DNA of 10,721 nucleotides from CAG-390 sp045644325 (GTDB taxonomy: Bacteria > Bacillota > Clostridia > Oscillospirales > CAG-272): assembly GCA_045644325.1 (NCBI GenBank), contig JAZRGT010000069.1, positions 1 to 10,721 of the forward strand, read 5' to 3'. Below are positions 6,059 through 10,721 of this stretch, one piece after another; the first letter of the stretch is position 1; each line of letters starts with the position of its first letter. A program made the translations under genes and the position numbers. The notes below the pieces were generated by a model. It was not told the origin of the DNA. It ran no database searches and saw only the letters and a list, made by a program, of their open reading frames with translations.

Positions 6059-7807
6059 ATGAAAAGATTATTGATCGTTTTAATTGCAATATTGATGCTT
6101 GCGGGATGCGCGCCGCAGGTTCCGGAAGAAACTACGGTTGCCGAGGAAACTCAACCCGCGCCGCCTTCTATGGTCGGGATCGACGGCTCTTACTCTATAA
6201 TTTTTACAAACAGCGACGCGAGCTACAACGCCGCCTATACTTTTTCAAGGCTTTACTCAAAGGCTACGGGCGTTACGCTGAAAATGAAAAAGGATACGAT
6301 GACCGAGCCCTCAGAAAAGGAGATCGTTATCGGTAATACCAATAGGGATGAGTTCTGCGCCATCGACCACTCCGCGCTCGTTGCGGATGCATTCGCGCTT
6401 GTGCTTTCGGGCGAGAGACTTTATATTTCGGCATCGGGAACGTCGGGCTATGACGCGGCTTTCGCGGCATTTTTTAAACAGACTATCGGAATCGAGGATA
6501 TTGATATGCTGACAAAAACTGATAAAAAACTTGAACTGCCCGAGGGCTTTGAGCTGATTTCCGAACCCTCCGTCAAGCTTGAATCGGATAAGACCGCTTC
6601 GGGAATCGCATACCGCGTCGAGGGCTCGGAGGGTGGCTCGCATAATTATTACAGCTTCACAGAATCAATTACCTATTATTTCAACACGCCCGTGGGCGAG
6701 GACTTTAACGCTTATTCCGTCGTTTATTCGTCAGATAATTACCTTCACGGCGAGATATCTTATCTTTACGGCGGTGAGCTTTGCACCGAAGAATTCTTTC
6801 TTACCCCCGGCGAGGGAGTAAGCTTTACCTCTCTCTTTGAAAACGCTTTGAAGGGAAAGACCGCAGACGCGGTCTCGGCATTGAAATTCTCAGTTATTAA
6901 AGGTAAGAGCGCAAGTCTGCTTCTTGAGGATATCTCGGTATCCAAGCGCGAAATGCCCACCGAGGACGTTGCATATATCTCGGACGGCAAATACAAGCTC
7001 GGAGTGAAGCTGACCTGGGGCGGCGGAGTTTCCTATCTCGAAGATCTTGCCGACGGCGACGAATCGATCACCAATCTTCTCAACGACCACGACACGGGCA
7101 GACTCATTCAGCAATCCTATTACGGCACGGATTCCGCACCCTATAAGCCTGCAAAGTACGGCGAAAATATGTGGTGCTACAACCCTGTTCAGGGCGGAGA
7201 TCAGTACGGCAACCGCTCAAAGCTCGTTGATTTCAAGATCGCAGAGGACGGACGGAGCATTTGGGTCAAATGCCAACCCCTCGACTGGGCGCAGAAACAC
7301 GCCCGTACGCCCTCTTATATGGAGAATACCTACACCATTTCGGGCGGCCTTATCTCGGTCGAGAACCGATTTATCGACTTCTCCGGGTACTCTCACCGTA
7401 ATGCCCATCAAGAGCTTCCCGCGTTTTACACTATCAGCTACCTCTCCGATTTCGTTTTCTATAACGGAACCAAAGCGTGGCAGGGAGATGCTCTGACAAC
7501 AAAGAAGGATCTCAAATTCTGGGCGGGCAATTCGGATGCGTATTTTAATGTCAAGTCTAAGGAAAACTGGTGCGCGTGGGTTGCACCGAATGGCTACGGA
7601 GTCGGAGTCTATACCCCGATCGCCGAAATTCTCCTTGCGGGACGTTTTGAATACAACGGCTCAAAGGACGCGCACAATAACGCGACGAATTACGTCGCTC
7701 CGCTGATAACCTACACGCACAAGTCCTTTGACGTATTTGAATATTCCTATTATATCACCACGGGTACTGTGGATGAGATCAGAGCTGAATTTGAAAAACT
7801 GAAATAA
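6059..7807 (+). CDS. Multidomain lipoprotein, probable carbohydrate-related surface protein
   Basis: A 582-residue lipoprotein with a clear lipobox LAGC (Cys17) and a Thr/Glu/Pro linker (20-37). Residues about 44-160 resemble the alpha/beta domain found at the N-terminus of many glycoside hydrolases (GH20b/GH67N-like): a strand, a helix pair, EKEIVIGNTNRDEF (86-99) and the ending GERLYISASGTSGYDAAFAAFF (split here as GERLYISAS at 118-126 and YDAAFAAFF at 131-139). Residues about 175-295 look like a beta-sandwich. Residues 305-582 form an aromatic-rich domain with DHDTGRLIQQSYYG (343-356), MWCYNPVQGGDQYG (371-384) and ENRFIDFSG (435-443). I recognise the style from uncharacterised secreted polysaccharide-related proteins but cannot name a family or catalytic residues. 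It has its own promoter and terminator, so it is not part of the dlt-like operon. GAGGT at 6046-6050 supports the start. Carbohydrate binding or cleavage is an inference. Confidence 0.85.
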   Translation: MKRLLIVLIAILMLAGCAPQVPEETTVAEETQPAPPSMVGIDGSYSIIFTNSDASYNAAYTFSRLYSKATGVTLKMKKDTMTEPSEKEIVIGNTNRDEFCAIDHSALVADAFALVLSGERLYISASGTSGYDAAFAAFFKQTIGIEDIDMLTKTDKKLELPEGFELISEPSVKLESDKTASGIAYRVEGSEGGSHNYYSFTESITYYFNTPVGEDFNAYSVVYSSDNYLHGEISYLYGGELCTEEFFLTPGEGVSFTSLFENALKGKTADAVSALKFSVIKGKSASLLLEDISVSKREMPTEDVAYISDGKYKLGVKLTWGGGVSYLEDLADGDESITNLLNDHDTGRLIQQSYYGTDSAPYKPAKYGENMWCYNPVQGGDQYGNRSKLVDFKIAEDGRSIWVKCQPLDWAQKHARTPSYMENTYTISGGLISVENRFIDFSGYSHRNAHQELPAFYTISYLSDFVFYNGTKAWQGDALTTKKDLKFWAGNSDAYFNVKSKENWCAWVAPNGYGVGVYTPIAEILLAGRFEYNGSKDAHNNATNYVAPLITYTHKSFDVFEYSYYITTGTVDEIRAEFEKLK

Positions 7808-7812
7808 AAAGT

Positions 7813-7850
7813 ATGCCGACGGCGAAATCGCCGTCGGCATTATTTATTTT
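7813..7850. terminator. Bidirectional terminator between convergent genes
   Basis: A GC-rich perfect inverted repeat with arms 7813-7824 and 7829-7840 and an AAAT loop has a T-rich run on the plus strand (7840-7850) and A-rich sequence at 7802-7810, which reads as a T run on the minus strand. It lies five bases after the plus-strand stop and eight bases after the minus-strand stop, so it can serve both genes. Confidence 0.9.
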
Positions 7851-10455
7851 ATTTAACTACTTTAGGCATCTGACCCTCGTAGAGCTCGCCGGGAGTAGGT
7901 GCTGAACGGTTTTTGTCGACTGTTGCGGTGAAGGTGTAGCAGGTGGGATACTTGAAGGTTACTCCCTTATCGGGAAGAATGTCCTTGGCGCCCTCCCAGT
8001 TGTACCAGCAACGCGCGACGACCTTGGTGCCGTGAAGAAGCTCAAACTGAACGGGGTTGTTCTCGGCGAGGTTCTTTCCGACTATAACGACGATATCCTT
8101 ACCGCCGAGGAGATTGGTTCCGTAACGCTTGTTGAAGTCCGCGATGCTGAGCTTACTGTTCTCGCCTGCAAACCAGAGAACGAGAGTGGAGTGGGGTGCG
8201 ATAGTGCCCGTCAGCTTCCAGGTGTTTTCGGTGAGGGAGTCGGCGCTTGCACCGGGCTTTGCGTAGTAACGGATGGAATAGGAGCCGAGATTGATGGTCT
8301 GGTTTGAGTTGTTATAGAGCTCAATGAACTCGTAAGCGGTGGCTCCGCCCTGCTGACACTGAGGAACTACCTCGGTGAAATAGAGGTTAGAGATCTCACA
8401 GTAGCTGACCGCACCGTACTTCTTACCGTTGGCATTACCCGAAACGACAGCGTATACGCGGTTGCTGCTCTCGGTATATGCGATATCGGCATGGGCATCA
8501 ATGGTTGCGCCTGCAGCGATTTCTCCAAGCTTAACGCTTGCGATGGGGGCCTTGGTGGTGATGGTGAATCCGGAGTTCGTGGAGGTATAGAAATCAACTA
8601 CAACGTCTGTGAGAGCTACGGTTGCGTTGTTCTTGATGTGCGCGATGATTCGCTGATCCTTGCCCGAAGCGGGAGATTCAACGAGCTCCTGGGAGATACC
8701 GGTGATGGTGAGCTCCTCGCGGTTCTCAATCCAGATGGGAGCGGTTACTGCCCAGGTGGTATCTGCGCTTACTCTTACGTAATAGTAATCATAGAGGGGA
8801 TCAAGCTCGAATTCCCAGGTGAATTCCTTCTTTCTGCCGAGGCTCTGCTGTGCAACAACGATATTGTCCTCTGCAACGAGCTGAACGGTGCCGAGACCGA
8901 TAGCCTTTCCTGTGGAAAGATCGATGCTGACCTTGAGCTTATCGGGATTGTTGATGCGAGAGCCCATCCATTCGTCGTTGATCTTGTAGTAGATCTTGAG
9001 GGTCTTATCGGTCGTGGTGTAAGTACGGTTCTTCTGGAATGCTTCAACGATGTTCTGACGTGTCAGCGAGGGAGCGAGAGCGTATCCGCAGTATTCATAT
9101 GCGCCGCCCCAGTTAGCGGAGTGGTTATCCTCGTTATAGAGAGGAGAAACGTGCCAGCCCTTGGTAAGGCAGAGGGCGTATTCCGCGTCGTAGCTCTTGC
9201 CCTTGATCTCGGCGAGGTTTACAACCTTGTCGAATTCCTCGGACCAGAATTCGTACTCGCAGAAGTTACCCCACTTGTAGCCGGGGTGGTTGAACATAAC
9301 GATCGCGCCTTCCTGAGTGCCCATCTTTGCGTAGTAATCCTCAAGGAGGGTGCTTCGGGTGGTCAAGGTCTTGTAGTTGATCGAATTAAGGTGACCGTAA
9401 TAGGTTGCGGCGGAGTAGGTCTGCTCAAAGCCGAACAGCGCAACGAATTTGCCGGGCTCGTTATAGAAATCGGCGTTGGTCTGATGCTTGTTCTGGTAAA
9501 TGTCATTCTTAAAAGAGTTGGAGTGGTCGGTGACGGAGAAGAAGTCGAGCTTTGCTGTGTCGCGCGCATATTTGTAGGCTTCCTTAACGGTTTCCTTACC
9601 GTCGGAGTCGCCGGTATGTGCGTGGAGCTCGCCCGAATAAAGATTCATCTCGGATGCATCGCCGCAGGTGAAGAGAGTTTCAACCATCTCAACGCTGCCG
9701 TTGTCACCCGCGAGGCAAAGGATCGCGGTGTGCTCTCCGGGATCAACGGTAATGCTATCGAGCGTGACTCTGCCGAATTCCCAGACAGCGCGGTCGGTAA
9801 CGTCAACGCCGTCGATAACGAGGCGGCAAGCCTCCTTGTTGATCATGGTGTCTGCAAATCTGTAATGGAGGTAGGGAGTGTAGACATCCTCGTAATAGTA
9901 AAGATTTTCGGGGGTGTATTCAAAGAGAACGGGACCGTCACCCGAAACGAAGTTGAGCTCCTCGGGGATCGCGAAATAACCGTCAACGTAAGCGATGAGC
10001 TTGAGGTAGGAGAGCGCCTGAAGGGTGTTATCGGTGTCCTTACCCGTTACGCTGATCGTTTTGCCGTCAAGCTTTACCGAGAAGAAGGATTCGATAGCGG
10101 CATCGGTCGTGATGACAATCTGATATTCCTCTGCAGCAGTTTCATTCGGAGAACGGAAGGTGAAGCTTGAGCCGGGGATGAGCTTTGTAAAGTAATTTGC
10201 AAAATTCTCCGCGGCATCGCGCAGAGTGGTTGCGCCTGCGGGATAAACGACCGCGCAGGAAGAGGTGATCTCGGGACCTGCAATCAGCACGCCCTCGGGA
10301 ATGGAGGGGTCGAAGATAGCGGCGGTGGAGCTGTCTGTGATCTGGAGCGCTTCGGTGGTATCGGGTATCTCAACGGGTGTTGTCGGTCCGCAGGATACTA
10401 CGCTTATCAGCGCAAGAAGAAGCGCGAGGGCGGAAATTAACGTTCTTTTAGTCAT
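7849..10455 (-). CDS. Lipoprotein with PHP metallohydrolase and lamin-tail-like domains (CehA/McbA-like)
   Basis: An 868-residue lipoprotein. The ATG at 10455-10453 is preferred because TGAGGT lies just upstream; an in-frame GTG at 10467 falls within that ribosome binding site. Lipobox VVSC gives Cys22. Residues about 60-165 repeat the GH20b/GH67N-like N-terminal pattern of the convergent lipoprotein. A beta domain (about 185-265) precedes the PHP domain (about 270-480), where the expected metal ligands can be read: ELHAHTGDSDG (His278, His280), SVTDHSN (Asp310, His311), FGFEQT (Glu344), FNHPG (His390) and EDNHS (Asp443, His445). This makes an active metal-dependent phosphoesterase or hydrolase likely. 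After beta domains (about 485-685, the last CARDB-like) comes a lamin-tail-like domain, LYFTEVVPQ to WFAGEN (about 691-766). Substrate is unknown; DNA, phosphate esters or glycans are possible. It is a single-gene unit. Ser codons are mostly TCC, unlike the TCG-rich dltA-like gene. Confidence 0.9.
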   Translation of the reverse strand: MTKRTLISALALLLALISVVSCGPTTPVEIPDTTEALQITDSSTAAIFDPSIPEGVLIAGPEITSSCAVVYPAGATTLRDAAENFANYFTKLIPGSSFTFRSPNETAAEEYQIVITTDAAIESFFSVKLDGKTISVTGKDTDNTLQALSYLKLIAYVDGYFAIPEELNFVSGDGPVLFEYTPENLYYYEDVYTPYLHYRFADTMINKEACRLVIDGVDVTDRAVWEFGRVTLDSITVDPGEHTAILCLAGDNGSVEMVETLFTCGDASEMNLYSGELHAHTGDSDGKETVKEAYKYARDTAKLDFFSVTDHSNSFKNDIYQNKHQTNADFYNEPGKFVALFGFEQTYSAATYYGHLNSINYKTLTTRSTLLEDYYAKMGTQEGAIVMFNHPGYKWGNFCEYEFWSEEFDKVVNLAEIKGKSYDAEYALCLTKGWHVSPLYNEDNHSANWGGAYEYCGYALAPSLTRQNIVEAFQKNRTYTTTDKTLKIYYKINDEWMGSRINNPDKLKVSIDLSTGKAIGLGTVQLVAEDNIVVAQQSLGRKKEFTWEFELDPLYDYYYVRVSADTTWAVTAPIWIENREELTITGISQELVESPASGKDQRIIAHIKNNATVALTDVVVDFYTSTNSGFTITTKAPIASVKLGEIAAGATIDAHADIAYTESSNRVYAVVSGNANGKKYGAVSYCEISNLYFTEVVPQCQQGGATAYEFIELYNNSNQTINLGSYSIRYYAKPGASADSLTENTWKLTGTIAPHSTLVLWFAGENSKLSIADFNKRYGTNLLGGKDIVVIVGKNLAENNPVQFELLHGTKVVARCWYNWEGAKDILPDKGVTFKYPTCYTFTATVDKNRSAPTPGELYEGQMPKVVK

Positions 10456-10487
10456 TTTGTACCTCACAAGGTTTTTGATGATAATTT

Positions 10488-10516
10488 ATTATACCATTTA
10501 TTTAACAATATGTCAA
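10488..10516 (-). promoter_or_regulatory. Consensus sigma-A promoter of the PHP lipoprotein gene
   Basis: On the minus strand TTGACA (10516-10511) and TATAAT (10493-10488) are both perfect and separated by exactly 17 bases, with TGG before the -10. The predicted start near 10481 leaves a leader of about 25 bases containing GAGGT before the ATG. This is the strongest promoter in the window by sequence. Confidence 0.9.
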
Positions 10517-10525
10517 CAAAAAATA

Positions 10526-10558
10526 GAAAAAACACCGCTCGGAAAATCCGAGCGGTGT
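10526..10558 (-). terminator. Rho-independent terminator of the gap gene
   Basis: A perfect 12-base inverted repeat (arms 10532-10543 and 10547-10558, loop of three bases) is followed on the minus strand by a T run (10531-10527), then C and more T-rich sequence. It lies about 25 bases after the gap stop codon and ends about ten bases before the -35 box of the PHP lipoprotein promoter, so the two genes are separate units. Confidence 0.88.
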
Positions 10559-10583
10559 ATATTAACTTGCGAGTGAACTAAAA

Positions 10584-10721
10584 TTAGTTGAGCTCTGCGA
10601 AGTACTTGATGGTGCGAACCATCTGGCTGGTGTAGGAGTTCTCGTTGTCGTACCAAGCAACAACCTGAACCTGGTAGGTCTCCTCGTCGATCTTTGCAAC
10701 CATGGTCTGGGTAGCATCGAA
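10584..10721 (-). CDS. gap: Glyceraldehyde-3-phosphate dehydrogenase, C-terminal 45 codons (runs off window)
   Basis: The minus strand from 10721 to the TAA at 10586-10584 encodes 45 residues matching the end of GAPDH. The hallmark is VVAWYDNENSYTSQMVRTIK, in which the Asn of WYDNE contacts the nicotinamide of NAD in this family, and the chain ends in YFAELN. GAPDH is the cytosolic glycolytic enzyme that makes 1,3-bisphosphoglycerate from glyceraldehyde 3-phosphate. The catalytic Cys and the NAD-binding Rossmann domain lie beyond the right edge of the window, so gapA cannot be told from other gap types. The fragment is open to the window edge, not broken, and uses the restricted codon set expected of a highly expressed gene. 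A hairpin terminator follows. Confidence 0.95.
   Translation of the reverse strand, partial: FDATQTMVAKIDEETYQVQVVAWYDNENSYTSQMVRTIKYFAELN

Noticed and set aside
8491..10170. Long open frame of 559 codons on the plus strand, opposite the PHP lipoprotein gene
   Set aside because: It is antisense to a gene with clear domains, promoter and ribosome binding site. The translation has no recognisable domain and is explained by the codon bias of the opposite strand.
10456..10467. Upstream GTG as start of the PHP lipoprotein
   Set aside because: The GTG overlaps the TGAGGT ribosome binding site that is correctly spaced for the ATG at 10455-10453.

Overview
The window looks like a chromosomal segment of a Gram-positive, Clostridia-type bacterium, possibly a gut Oscillospirales or Lachnospirales relative. 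The grounds are AT-rich intergenic regions with near-consensus sigma-A promoters, strong AGGAG-type ribosome binding sites, short-hairpin terminators, several lipoproteins with Clostridia-style signal peptides, and a Dlt-like cell-envelope acylation cassette. The exact taxon cannot be fixed from the sequence. Coding density is high. No tRNA, rRNA, CRISPR, insertion sequence or phage feature was seen, and no gene-free stretch exceeds about 130 bases.

Region 1 (55-6009, plus strand) is a compact six-gene transcription unit from a strong promoter (55-84) to a hairpin terminator (5972-6009). In order it holds: a lipoprotein with an Ig-like domain and a transglutaminase-like domain with an intact Cys-His-Asp triad; a DltA-like amino-acid adenylating enzyme; a DltC-like carrier protein; a DltB/AlgI-like MBOAT transferase; a membrane-anchored SGNH-fold protein in the DltD position whose nucleophile is Cys instead of Ser; and a small lipoprotein with two similar half-repeats. 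The inferred flow is: activate an amino or carboxylic acid with ATP, load it on the carrier, pass it across the membrane through the MBOAT protein, and place it on an envelope polymer outside with the SGNH protein. Gene order (A-C-B-D), the adenylation pocket, the carrier motif and the SGNH nucleophile all differ from textbook dltABCD, so the substrate may not be D-alanine and the acceptor may not be teichoic acid.

Region 2 (6001-7850, plus strand) is a single-gene unit with its own promoter, whose -35 box lies inside the preceding terminator. It encodes a 582-residue lipoprotein that appears to join an N-terminal glycosidase-accessory-like domain to beta-rich domains of unknown function. A bidirectional terminator separates it from the convergent gene.

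Region 3 (7813-10516, minus strand) is a single-gene unit with a perfect TTGACA-17-TATAAT promoter. It encodes an 868-residue lipoprotein containing a PHP-type metallohydrolase domain (CehA/McbA-like) and a C-terminal lamin-tail-like domain. Its Ser codon choice resembles that of the glycolytic gene next to it, which suggests high expression.

Region 4 (10526-10721, minus strand) is the last 45 codons of glyceraldehyde-3-phosphate dehydrogenase and its terminator, running off the right edge.

Four of the seven complete proteins other than the carrier are predicted lipoproteins, so the segment is largely devoted to building or remodelling the cell surface.
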